Notes: generated by a model not told the origin, from the letters alone. A stretch of DNA of 7,236 nt from JBICIG01 sp043101605 (GCA_043101605.1 JBICIG010000006.1:1-7236); one strand, 5' to 3'. Shown: positions 1 through 5,636, counted from the stretch's first letter. Numbers and translations: made by a program.

Positions 1-189
1 CGCCACGCTCCGATCCGCTGGCACATGATCGGGCACCTCCAGCGCAACAAGGCCCGCAAGATCTTTGACGGCACCCGGCTGGTGCATTCGGTCGACTCGC
101 TCCGCATCGCCGAGGAACTCCAGCAGGTCGGGCTCAAGCGCGACCGGGTCATGGAGGTCCTCATCCAGGTCGATTGCGCGGGGGAGGAG
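1..189 (+). other. Fold-back copy of the middle of yggS (assembly chimera)
   Basis: Frame 1 on the plus strand encodes an open stretch that is clearly YggS: WHMIGHLQRNKARK, then VHSVDS, then VLIQVD.AGEE, which are the family's WHFIGxLQxNK, HSxDS and xLIQVNxxxE segments. Codon 1 corresponds to residue 103 of the minus-strand yggS at 189-587, so this stretch supplies residues 103 to about 165 of the same protein. Beyond about 189 the plus-strand frame reads antisense of the same gene and loses similarity. It is not an independent gene: it is the true continuation of yggS placed in inverted orientation by a fold-back junction. The proper gene would be about 230-260 residues; the last third is missing. 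Confidence 0.85.
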
Positions 190-281
190 ACCGAATGCAC
201 CAGCCGGGTGCAGTCAAAGATCTTGCGGGCCTTGTTGCGCTGGAGGTGCCCGATCATGTGCCAGCGGATCGGAGCGTGGCG
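1..281. repeat. Imperfect inverted repeat, 93-base arms with 95-base loop
   Basis: Bases 1-93 are the reverse complement of 189-281 (base x pairs with 282 minus x) with one mismatch, 70 against 212. The loop is 94-188. The left arm starts at the first base of the window, so the repeat may have been cut by the contig end. Both arms encode the same part of yggS in opposite orientation, and the loop carries the true downstream yggS sequence. This is the pattern left by a fold-back chimera, as made in multiple displacement amplification or by misassembly, rather than a natural palindrome. Confidence 0.9.
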
Positions 282-587
282 GTCGGGCTCGTCGGGGAGC
301 ATGTCGCTCTCGCGCGCGCCGCGGCGGAGCGTCTCGGGCAGCACCGACAGCCGCTGGAGGTGCTCGTCCAGCAGCGCCGCCCGCTGGACGAGTTGCTGGA
401 CATGATTCTCCGCAAAGTCCCGCTGCCCGAGGGTGAGCAGTTGTTTGATCTGCTCGGGTTCGGCGTACTTGGTCACCGCCACCAGCAGAATCTGGTCGCC
501 GGAGCGCCCGCTGCGCTGGGCGGCATCGAGAATGCGCCCTCGTACATCGGCGTAACGGTCCTGCAGCGTGCCGGCGGTTGCGTTCAT
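189..587 (-). CDS. yggS: YggS family PLP homeostasis protein, N-terminal part
   Basis: This encodes the start of a YggS/PROSC (COG0325) protein, a single-domain fold-type III PLP-binding protein that buffers cytoplasmic pyridoxal phosphate and has no established enzymatic reaction. The reading begins at ATG 587, which has an AGGAGG Shine-Dalgarno four bases upstream. Residues 34-40 read LLVAVTK, and K40 is the expected Schiff-base lysine; F58-AENHVQ-L66 matches the usual GENYVQE segment; residues 109-122 give WHMIGHLQRNKARK. Between about residues 77 and 106 there is a longer, charged loop than in E. coli YggS. Genuine coding ends after residue 133 (position 189). The minus frame stays open to base 1, but there it only reads the antisense of the same gene, so a caller would report a false 195-residue partial protein. 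The next genuine residues lie at 1-189 on the other strand. C126 (TGC) is G in the other copy, the more family-like residue. Confidence 0.9.
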
Positions 588-591
588 CTCG

Positions 592-597
592 CCTCCT
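592..597 (-). promoter_or_regulatory. Shine-Dalgarno of yggS
   Basis: On the minus strand AGGAGG lies four bases before ATG 587. It fixes the yggS start. Confidence 0.7.
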
Positions 598-606
598 GCG
601 ATCGCG

Positions 607-625
607 GCCGGAGGTCCCCTCCGGC
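607..625. promoter_or_regulatory. 8-bp hairpin in the yggS leader
   Basis: GCCGGAGG (607-614) pairs perfectly with CCTCCGGC (618-625) around a three-base loop. It sits between the candidate yggS promoter and the yggS Shine-Dalgarno, so it would be in the 5' leader of that transcript. There is no T-run on either side, so it is not an obvious terminator. Its role is unknown. Confidence 0.45.
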
Positions 626-636
626 GTGGCTTTCCT

Positions 637-664
637 AGCATACCTCGGGCGGCGCGGGGGGCAA
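637..664 (-). promoter_or_regulatory. Candidate sigma-70 type promoter for yggS
   Basis: On the minus strand TTGCCC (664-659) and TATGCT (642-637) are separated by 16 bases, close to TTGACA/TATAAT spacing. The expected start of transcription is near 630, giving a leader of about 45 bases before ATG 587. Sequence match only. Confidence 0.4.
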
Positions 665-697
665 CCGCCCGCGTTGTGACCGCCTCCCCTCCACACC

Positions 698-1201
698 ATG
701 CCGGAGAACCCCGTGAACAACGACCACCTCAAGGCCCGCAGCGAGCCGATCCAGCCGGGCGACCTCGCGCCGGACTTCACGCTTCTCGACCAGCACCGCA
801 ACGCATGGACCCTCTCCGACGCCGTCGAGAAGGGCGATGTCGTCCTCTGCTTCTACCCGCTGGACTTCACAGAGACCTGCGGCACCGAAATGGAATGCCT
901 CACCAAGGAGATGGACCGCTGGACCGACGCGGGCGCGACCATGGTCGGCATCTCCTGCGATTCCTTCGCCGCCCACAAGGCGTGGGCCGAGCAGATGGGC
1001 TTCAAGCACACCCTGCTCGCCGACATGCACCGCCAGGTCTGCAAGGCGTACGGGCTCTACTGGGCCGACCTGAATGTCGCCAACCGCGGCACGGTCGTCA
1101 TCGCGCAATCCGACGACGGCAAGGGGAAGGTCAAGTGGGTCGAGGCCCGTGAGCCCGGCAACGCGATGGATTGGAACCAGGTGCTCGCACAGCTCTCCTG
1201 A
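698..1201 (+). CDS. Peroxiredoxin (AhpC/TSA family, thioredoxin fold)
   Basis: A cytoplasmic thiol peroxidase of 167 residues (162 if the GTG at 713 is used) that should reduce hydrogen peroxide or organic hydroperoxides. There is no signal peptide. The N-terminal GDLAPDFTLLD is the standard peroxiredoxin opening. The active-site motif P-x3-T-x2-C is complete: P54, T58 and C61, the peroxidatic cysteine, in YPLDFTETC. R130 in NRGTVVI is the expected active-site arginine. Further cysteines are C51, C67, C87 and C115. C67 is six residues after C61, not five as in the PrxQ/Bcp arrangement, so the resolving residue is unclear. Eighteen bases separate it from gpmI, so the two are probably cotranscribed. 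The family is certain; the subfamily (AhpE-like, PrxQ-like or other) is not. Confidence 0.92.
   Translation: MPENPVNNDHLKARSEPIQPGDLAPDFTLLDQHRNAWTLSDAVEKGDVVLCFYPLDFTETCGTEMECLTKEMDRWTDAGATMVGISCDSFAAHKAWAEQMGFKHTLLADMHRQVCKAYGLYWADLNVANRGTVVIAQSDDGKGKVKWVEAREPGNAMDWNQVLAQLS
703..706 (+). promoter_or_regulatory. GGAG supporting an alternative GTG start of the peroxiredoxin
   Basis: GGAG lies six bases before the in-frame GTG at 713. The upstream ATG at 698 has a pyrimidine-rich leader with no Shine-Dalgarno. The real N-terminus may therefore be five residues shorter than the ATG form. Confidence 0.45.
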
Positions 1202-1219
1202 CACCCGAGAAAGCAACGC

Positions 1220-2851
1220 ATGACACTCCGACCCGTCGTCCTCATCATCCGCGACGGCTGGGGCGAGAACCCCAACCCCGAGCACGACGCCTTCAACGCG
1301 ATCAAGCTCGCCGACACCCCCGTCGACGACCGCCTGCGCGCGCAATGGCCCCACACCCTCGTCGCGACCAGCGGCGAGGATGTCGGGCTGCCCGAGGGCA
1401 CGATGGGCAACTCCGAGGTCGGGCACATGAACATCGGCGCGGGGCGCGTCGTCTATCAGGATTCGGTCCGCATCAGCAAGGCGTGCCGCGAGGGCACGCT
1501 GGGCGAGGTCGAAGCGATCCGCGATTCGATCCGCCACGCGGTGGAGCAGGACGCCGCGGTGCACCTCATGGGCATCTGCTCCGACGCGGGAGTGCACGGG
1601 CTGCTGACCCACCTCGAAGCGCTGCTCCGCGTCTGCAAGGAACTCGGCGCTCCGCGCGTTTACCTCCACCTCTTCACCGACGGCCGCGACACCGGCCCCT
1701 ACACGGGCAAGGGCTTCGTCGAGCAGGTCGAACGCTTCTGCGGCGACTTGGGAGTCGGTCGCATCGCCAGCGTCGTGGGACGCTACTGGGCGATGGACCG
1801 CGACAACCGCTGGGAACGCGTCAAGAAGGCGTACGACCTGCTGACCGGTCACGCCGATGGAAACAGCGAACCGCCCGCGGTCTTCGCATCCGCCGTCGAA
1901 GCGATGCAGCACCACTACGACCACCCGCCCAAAGGGCTCGCCGGCGACGAGTTCACGCCCCCGTGCGCCATCGGCGACGACTGGCAGAACACCCGCATCC
2001 GAAACGGCGACTCGGTCATCTACTACAACTACCGCACCGACCGCCCCCGCGAACTCTGCTCGGCGTTCCTGCTCCCAGACTTCCACCGCGCGAACGAGGT
2101 CAAGCCCAGTCCCGACTCGGGCGAACGGGGCTTCGATCGGGGTGACAAACTCGAACTCGACTTCGTCCTGATGACCCCCTATTCCGAACGCCTCGCGGGC
2201 CTCGCCCGCGTTGCATTCCCCAAGCCGCCGAAGATGGAAGACATCCTCGGCGAGTGGCTCGCCAAGCAAGGGCTCACGCAGTTCCGGTGTGCCGAGACCG
2301 AGAAGGCCCCGCATGTGACCTTCTTCTTCAACGATCAGCGCGACGAGGCGTTCGAGGGCGAGCACCGCCGGATCATCCAGTCGCCGCGCGTCGCGACCTA
2401 CGACCTCCAGCCGGCGATGTCGGCCGAGGGCGTGCGCGACGCGGTGCTCGAGCGCCTCAACGCCGACGACTGCGAGCCGGTCCTCAGCGTCAACTTCGCC
2501 AACGGCGACATGGTCGGGCACACCGGCTCGCTCGACGCCGCGATCAAGGCCTGCGAAACCACCGACGCCTGCACGGGCGCCATCGTCGATCGCGTGCTCG
2601 AACTCGGCGGCGGGGCGATCGTCACCGCCGACCACGGCAACGCCGAACAGATGTGGGATCCGTCCACCAACGCCCCGCACACCGCCCACACCACCTACCC
2701 CGTCCCGCTCATCGCGATCGGACGAGGGCTGGAATCCAGGGCGCTGCGCCCCGGCGGGCGACTGGCCGACATCGCCCCCACCCTCCTCGAGATGCTCGGG
2801 ATCGAGCAGCCTCCCGCGATGACCGGGCGATCGCTTCTCCAACCTCGCTGA
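1220..2851 (+). CDS. gpmI: 2,3-bisphosphoglycerate-independent phosphoglycerate mutase
   Basis: Interconverts 3- and 2-phosphoglycerate in glycolysis and gluconeogenesis, using two Mn ions and a phosphoserine intermediate. It is cytoplasmic; 543 residues compares with about 510 for the family. The alkaline-phosphatase-like metal sites are all visible: D12 in RDGWG, nucleophile S65 in MGNSEVGHMN, D430 and H434 in NGDMVGHTG, D471-H472 in TADHGN, and H487/H490 in PHTAHT. The substrate-binding domain shows SDAGVH (121-126), DGRDT (154-158), GRYWAMDRD (187-195), YRTDRPREL (271-279) and EKAPHVTFFFN (361-371). The usual DGRDTPP reads DGRDTGP here. Extra length comes from modest insertions, for example around 290-310. 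Only a weak purine stretch precedes ATG 1220. It follows the peroxiredoxin by 18 bases and converges on slyX. Confidence 0.97.
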   Translation: MTLRPVVLIIRDGWGENPNPEHDAFNAIKLADTPVDDRLRAQWPHTLVATSGEDVGLPEGTMGNSEVGHMNIGAGRVVYQDSVRISKACREGTLGEVEAIRDSIRHAVEQDAAVHLMGICSDAGVHGLLTHLEALLRVCKELGAPRVYLHLFTDGRDTGPYTGKGFVEQVERFCGDLGVGRIASVVGRYWAMDRDNRWERVKKAYDLLTGHADGNSEPPAVFASAVEAMQHHYDHPPKGLAGDEFTPPCAIGDDWQNTRIRNGDSVIYYNYRTDRPRELCSAFLLPDFHRANEVKPSPDSGERGFDRGDKLELDFVLMTPYSERLAGLARVAFPKPPKMEDILGEWLAKQGLTQFRCAETEKAPHVTFFFNDQRDEAFEGEHRRIIQSPRVATYDLQPAMSAEGVRDAVLERLNADDCEPVLSVNFANGDMVGHTGSLDAAIKACETTDACTGAIVDRVLELGGGAIVTADHGNAEQMWDPSTNAPHTAHTTYPVPLIAIGRGLESRALRPGGRLADIAPTLLEMLGIEQPPAMTGRSLLQPR

Positions 2852-2879
2852 GCAAGGGTCCGGAGACCCCGCCCGCTCA
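2849..2879. terminator. Possible two-way terminator between gpmI and slyX
   Basis: An inner stem GGGTC (2856-2860) / GACCC (2865-2869) with a four-base loop is nested in an outer stem TGAGC (2849-2853) / GCTCA (2875-2879). The outer arms are the two stop codons of the convergent genes. Only 25 bases separate the genes and there is no strong T-run, so termination is plausible but weakly supported. Confidence 0.35.
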
Positions 2880-3146
2880 ATCGAACGCGTCGGGAATCGG
2901 GCGGTCCGGCTTGCGATCCGAGGAATGCGGCGGCGGGCCGTCGGGGATCTCGTCCGCGCCGCTCTCGAACTCCTCCAAGCGCCGCTCGAGTTGTCCGAGC
3001 GATCGTGCCAGCCCGTCAAGCCGGCGGTGCAGTTCCAGGATCTGCTCGCCGAGTTGCTCGACCGTTCGATCGGTGAACGCCTGGGCCGACTCGATCGCCT
3101 CGAGCCGGTCGCCCACTCCGGGGTTCTCGTGGCTTGGTTCGTGCAT
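2877..3146 (-). CDS. slyX: SlyX family coiled-coil protein
   Basis: A small protein of 89 residues, against 72 in E. coli SlyX, whose molecular function is unknown. Residues 14-62 form a heptad-rich helix (DRLEAIES, TVEQLGEQILELHRRLDGL, LERRLEEF), predicted to be a coiled coil. Then comes a PPPH (71-74), the same place as the conserved proline-histidine tail of SlyX, and a polar, proline-rich extension to DAFD. ATG 3146 was chosen because GGAG lies eight bases upstream; an in-frame GTG at 3167 would add seven residues but has less support. It is convergent with gpmI and divergent from the PagL-like gene, with 42 bases between the two starts. No signal peptide or membrane segment is seen. The family call rests on heptads plus PPPH and could be a chance coiled coil. 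Confidence 0.7.
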   Translation of the reverse strand: MHEPSHENPGVGDRLEAIESAQAFTDRTVEQLGEQILELHRRLDGLARSLGQLERRLEEFESGADEIPDGPPPHSSDRKPDRPIPDAFD

Positions 3147-3154
3147 CGGGAACA

Positions 3155-3158
3155 CTCC
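3155..3158 (-). promoter_or_regulatory. Shine-Dalgarno of slyX
   Basis: GGAG on the minus strand, eight bases before ATG 3146; it decides between this ATG and the GTG at 3167. Confidence 0.45.
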
Positions 3159-3175
3159 GCCCGTCACGGGTCTGC

Positions 3176-3181
3176 TAGTCT
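3176..3181 (+). promoter_or_regulatory. Candidate -10 element for a leaderless PagL-like transcript
   Basis: TAGTCT fits the TANNNT -10 form and lies seven bases before ATG 3189. Transcription would then begin at or beside the start codon. No Shine-Dalgarno precedes this ATG, which agrees with a leaderless mRNA. No clear -35 is present. Confidence 0.3.
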
Positions 3182-3188
3182 TCGCGGC

Positions 3189-3839
3189 ATGCCGCGAACC
3201 GCCTGCGCCAGTCTATGCGTCCTCGCCTCGGCCGCCGCCCCGAGCCATGCCGCCGATGACCGTGTCAGCTCCCTGCTGTCCAACCTTGCCGATGCCCGCT
3301 GGACGCAGCCGGAGCGTCAGACGGGCGTGGATGCGGCGCTCTCGCCTCCGGCGACGCCCGAGCGCTACGGCAAGGCGGGTCAGGAATGGCTCACCCTCGG
3401 CGCCGGCGCCGCGCACAACTTCGACGACGCGACGGACATGAACCTCTTCGCGTCGTGGAGCCGCTTCCTCGCCGACGACTTCGAGTGGATGTGGGAGGGC
3501 GGGGCGTGGTACTTCGCCCAGCGTGACGACAACGCATTCGGCGCCAATCTCACGATGGTGACCCGCTGGCACTTCGTCAACCGCGACGCGTGGACCGTCT
3601 TCGCCGATGCCGGCGTCGGGCTTCTCACCACGACCGACAATGTGCCCGCCGCGGGGACCAGCCTCAACTTCACGCCGCGCGTCGGGATCGGGATGACCGC
3701 GCGGCTCGACGACGGGCCCGCCCGGTTCGTCGCCGGGTTGCGCTGGCACCATGTCTCCAACGCCCGCATCTTCGGCGAAGACAGCAACCCTTCGCGCGAC
3801 GCGGGGTTCATCTACTTCGGCATCAGCATCCCGCTCTGA
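3189..3839 (+). CDS. Secreted PagL-like acyloxyacyl hydrolase (lipid A 3-O-deacylase family)
   Basis: A 216-residue protein with a Sec signal peptide: MPR, a hydrophobic stretch to about residue 18, then S-H-A cleaved near residue 21. The remainder alternates short polar and aromatic strands (EWLTLGAGAAHNF, WMWEGGAWYFA, WTVFADAGVGLL, ARFVAGLRWHHVS, AGFIYFGISIPL), as in a small outer-membrane beta barrel. The C-terminal motif H188-V-S190-N191-A192 matches the HxSNA motif of PagL, where His and Ser are catalytic. The acid of the triad aligns best with D204, after the SNPSRD turn, or could be E197. PagL enzymes remove the 3-linked acyl chain from lipid A in the outer membrane. Here the substrate is inferred. 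It diverges from slyX and converges on the cyclase gene 22 bases away. Confidence 0.75.
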   Translation: MPRTACASLCVLASAAAPSHAADDRVSSLLSNLADARWTQPERQTGVDAALSPPATPERYGKAGQEWLTLGAGAAHNFDDATDMNLFASWSRFLADDFEWMWEGGAWYFAQRDDNAFGANLTMVTRWHFVNRDAWTVFADAGVGLLTTTDNVPAAGTSLNFTPRVGIGMTARLDDGPARFVAGLRWHHVSNARIFGEDSNPSRDAGFIYFGISIPL

Positions 3840-3861
3840 GGCGCCCGCGCGGTCGGCCCGC

Positions 3862-4815
3862 TCAGCCCGCCTTGGCCAGCCGCGGCGTGCCCGGATCGAA
3901 CTCGGTCAGCCTGACCTGATTCCGACCGCCCTGCTTGGCGGCGTACAGCGCCTGGTCGGCCTTCTCGAGCCACTCGGCCGCGGTCACCGCCGACGCCCCG
4001 GTCGAGCCGACCAGCCCGCACGAGATCGTCACGCGCCGCTCCGGGTGCCGCGCCCACTCGATCTCCCCGAGCGTTTCGCGCACGCGGTTGCAGACCATCT
4101 CCGCGTCGCCCGGCGTCGTGTCGGGCATGATGAGGCAGAACTCCTCGCCTCCGAACCGACACGGGATGTCCGACTGGCGGCACTCGCGCTGGAGCACCTT
4201 GGCGATCCCCTGCAGCACGGTGTCGCCGGCCGGGTGACCGTAGGTGTCGTTGATCGACTTGAAGTGGTCGGCGTCGAAGATCGCCAGCGACAGCGGATGG
4301 GCGTGCCGTGCGTTCCGCGCGACCTCCTCGGTCCAACGAGCGTCGAAATGCGCACGGTTGTACAGGCCCGTCAGCCCGTCGATCTGCGCCCGCTGCGCGA
4401 GCATCTTCAACAGGTTGCTCAGCCGCACCGACGCCCGCACGCGCACGCGGAGTTCGGTCATGTCGAAAGGCTTGCAGATGAAGTCCGCTGCCCCCAGGTC
4501 GAACGCCATCACCTTGTCCTGCGGGCTGGTCATGCCCGAGAGCACGATCAACGGCACATGCATCAGGATCGGGTCGTCCTTGAGCTCGCGAATCACCTCG
4601 AACCCGTCCATGCCGGGCATCATCAGGTCGGTCAGGATCACCGCGGGAGGATCCTGCCGCGCGATCTCCAGCCCCTCCGGGCCCGACGACGCGCAGACCA
4701 CCTCGAGGCCCTCGTGCCGCAGCCTCGCCTTGAGCAGCCGGTGCACATCGACACTGTCGTCGATCAGCAGCACCCGGGCCGAGGTGTCATTCAGTTGGGA
4801 GACATCGATCGTCAT
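3862..4815 (-). CDS. Response regulator diguanylate cyclase (REC-GGDEF, PleD-like)
   Basis: Makes cyclic di-GMP from two GTP in the cytoplasm, controlled by phosphorylation. It has 317 residues from ATG 4815. In this numbering the REC domain spans about 13-130, with acidic pair D19-D20 (LLIDDS), phospho-acceptor D63 in TDLMMPGMDG, S93 and K115 (CKP). A short helical linker leads to a GGDEF domain at about 145-300: DGLTGLYNR, metal ligands in FDADHFKSIND, and the active site R-F-GGEEF at 222-226. RQSD at 213-216, five residues before GGEEF, is a complete RxxD inhibitory site, so product feedback is expected. PleD has two REC domains; this has one. A TTG at 4896 would extend the frame but overlaps the Hpt gene and is unlikely. 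The Hpt gene ends 37 bases upstream, suggesting an operon and a partner. Confidence 0.93.
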   Translation of the reverse strand: MTIDVSQLNDTSARVLLIDDSVDVHRLLKARLRHEGLEVVCASSGPEGLEIARQDPPAVILTDLMMPGMDGFEVIRELKDDPILMHVPLIVLSGMTSPQDKVMAFDLGAADFICKPFDMTELRVRVRASVRLSNLLKMLAQRAQIDGLTGLYNRAHFDARWTEEVARNARHAHPLSLAIFDADHFKSINDTYGHPAGDTVLQGIAKVLQRECRQSDIPCRFGGEEFCLIMPDTTPGDAEMVCNRVRETLGEIEWARHPERRVTISCGLVGSTGASAVTAAEWLEKADQALYAAKQGGRNQVRLTEFDPGTPRLAKAG

Positions 4816-4852
4816 GCCGTGGGACTTCCCCGTCGACCAGAGGTCCTTGCGA

Positions 4853-5167
4853 TCAATCGCGGCCGGATTCGCAGGCTCGATCGGCCATCTGGACAAGCGA
4901 GTCCAGCGCCTCCCTCACCTCTTCAAGCGGTGAACCTCCCTCGTGCAAGGCTCGCACGGCTGACTCGAGTCTGCCGGCTGCATCGCCCACGCCGACGAAC
5001 CCGTATCCGGGAGCACCACCCTTGATCTGGTGGCTCAGCCGCAGAACCTCGTCGAACCGTTCCTCGTCGGCCGCCCGCAGGATCGAGGCAACCCGCTCGG
5101 GCAGTTCCCCGAGAAACAGGTCGACCAGCTCCCGGAACTGCTGAATCTGGGCTTCACCGTCGGCCAT
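4853..5167 (-). CDS. Hpt domain phosphotransfer protein
   Basis: A 104-residue cytoplasmic four-helix phosphotransfer module with no other domain. H46 in LSHQIKGGAPGYGF is the expected phospho-histidine, followed by the K-G of the HxxKG signature and the helix GRLESAVRALHEG. Hpt proteins shuttle phosphate between REC domains in a phosphorelay, usually from a hybrid histidine kinase to a response regulator. The start is ATG 5167, with GGGAGGG five bases upstream; the frame is open further upstream but gives only low-complexity basic sequence. The next gene downstream is the REC-GGDEF protein, the likely phosphate acceptor. No kinase is within the window. The divergent neighbour is the GC-dockerin protein, 469 bases away. 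Confidence 0.85.
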   Translation of the reverse strand: MADGEAQIQQFRELVDLFLGELPERVASILRAADEERFDEVLRLSHQIKGGAPGYGFVGVGDAAGRLESAVRALHEGGSPLEEVREALDSLVQMADRACESGRD

Positions 5168-5544
5168 GACACCCTCCCGCGAAACGATCCCGAGTCTCCT
5201 CCGAGGAATCGGTTCATCGTCCATCGCCCGAGCCCGGTCCATCCACGCGCGTGAGGATCCGCAAGAGTCGCGGGTCTTCGGGCCCTTCCGTCAGCACGGT
5301 CCCGGGTTCAGGGCACCGGACTTCCCCGGGGAGCCCGGCCATCCCACCGGGTGAGCCGCCCCACAAGCGTTGCCCAGCCCGCGCAGCTCATCGATCCGGT
5401 TCAGCCCCGGTCGGCGGGGTTCGCCCAGCCGACTCACGCGCTCCGACACGCCCGCCCGACCACAGCCCACCACCCATGGCCGGGAGTGGCCCCCGATGCG
5501 CCGCGCTCACCGCCTGCGGCACCCACGCGGGTGGTTCTCGGCAC
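5168..5544. other. Intergenic region between Hpt and GC-dockerin genes
   Basis: Together with 5545-5636 this is a 469-base divergent spacer. Open frames here are arginine-proline rich and have no start signal or recognisable motif, so I call no gene. It is dense in short C/G palindromes such as CCCGGG near 5310 and TCCCCGGGGA near 5324-5333, and contains a 14-base near-repeat (5230-5244 and 5331-5344, one indel). No tRNA arm, riboswitch core or clear promoter for the Hpt pair was found. Activator sites for the sigma-54 promoter would be expected here but none can be named. Confidence 0.5.
5172..5178 (-). promoter_or_regulatory. Shine-Dalgarno of the Hpt gene
   Basis: GGGAGGG on the minus strand lies four to five bases before ATG 5167. 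It rules in this start over the longer open frame that begins at 5242. Confidence 0.65.
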
Positions 5545-5560
5545 TTGGCACGCTCGTTGC
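5545..5560 (+). promoter_or_regulatory. Sigma-54 (RpoN) promoter of the GC-dockerin protein gene
   Basis: TTGGCACG-CTCG-TTGC matches the -24/-12 consensus YTGGCACG-N4-TTGC at every defined position shown; only the following base is C in place of A or T. The invariant GG (5547-5548) and GC (5559-5560) are exactly 10 bases apart. Transcription should begin near 5571-5573, leaving a leader of about 65 bases to ATG 5637 with its Shine-Dalgarno. Such promoters need an AAA+ enhancer-binding activator. Confidence 0.7.
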
Positions 5561-5623
5561 CTCCTCCATCGGCATGACACGAACGGGCGGCGTCGTCCAC
5601 GCTCCCCGATCCACGCCAAACAC

Positions 5624-5629
5624 AGGAGG
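5624..5629 (+). promoter_or_regulatory. Shine-Dalgarno of the GC-dockerin protein gene
   Basis: AGGAGG is seven bases before ATG 5637. It selects this start over in-frame upstream candidates from 5370 on, and it puts a clean signal peptide at the N-terminus. Confidence 0.85.
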
Positions 5630-5636
5630 CAACCCC

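Noticed and set aside
5..16. Resemblance of the contig start to adapter ACGCTCTTCCGATCT
   Set aside because: It lacks two bases, and the same sequence occurs at 266-277 within the real yggS frame (HAPIRW), so it is genomic.
214..801. Minus-strand frame overlapping yggS in another frame
   Set aside because: Frame-shifted shadow of yggS with arginine- and proline-rich content and no motif.
635..3019. Very long minus-strand open frame (794 codons)
   Set aside because: It lies antisense to the peroxiredoxin and gpmI genes, has no recognisable motif, and arises from GC-rich third codon positions of the real genes.
3130..3145. Second possible sigma-54 site upstream of the PagL-like gene
   Set aside because: GG-N10-GC spacing is met, but the ACG of the -24 box and the TT of the -12 box are missing, and it lies within slyX coding sequence.
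5230..5344. Near-direct repeat of 14-15 bases in the intergenic region
   Set aside because: Two imperfect copies only, in very GC-rich sequence; likely by chance, and no link to a known site.
5168..5350. Possible c-di-GMP riboswitch or tRNA upstream of the Hpt gene
   Set aside because: Motifs such as GGGTTCAGGGC look like a T-arm at first sight, but no matching stem, acceptor or GEMM core could be found.
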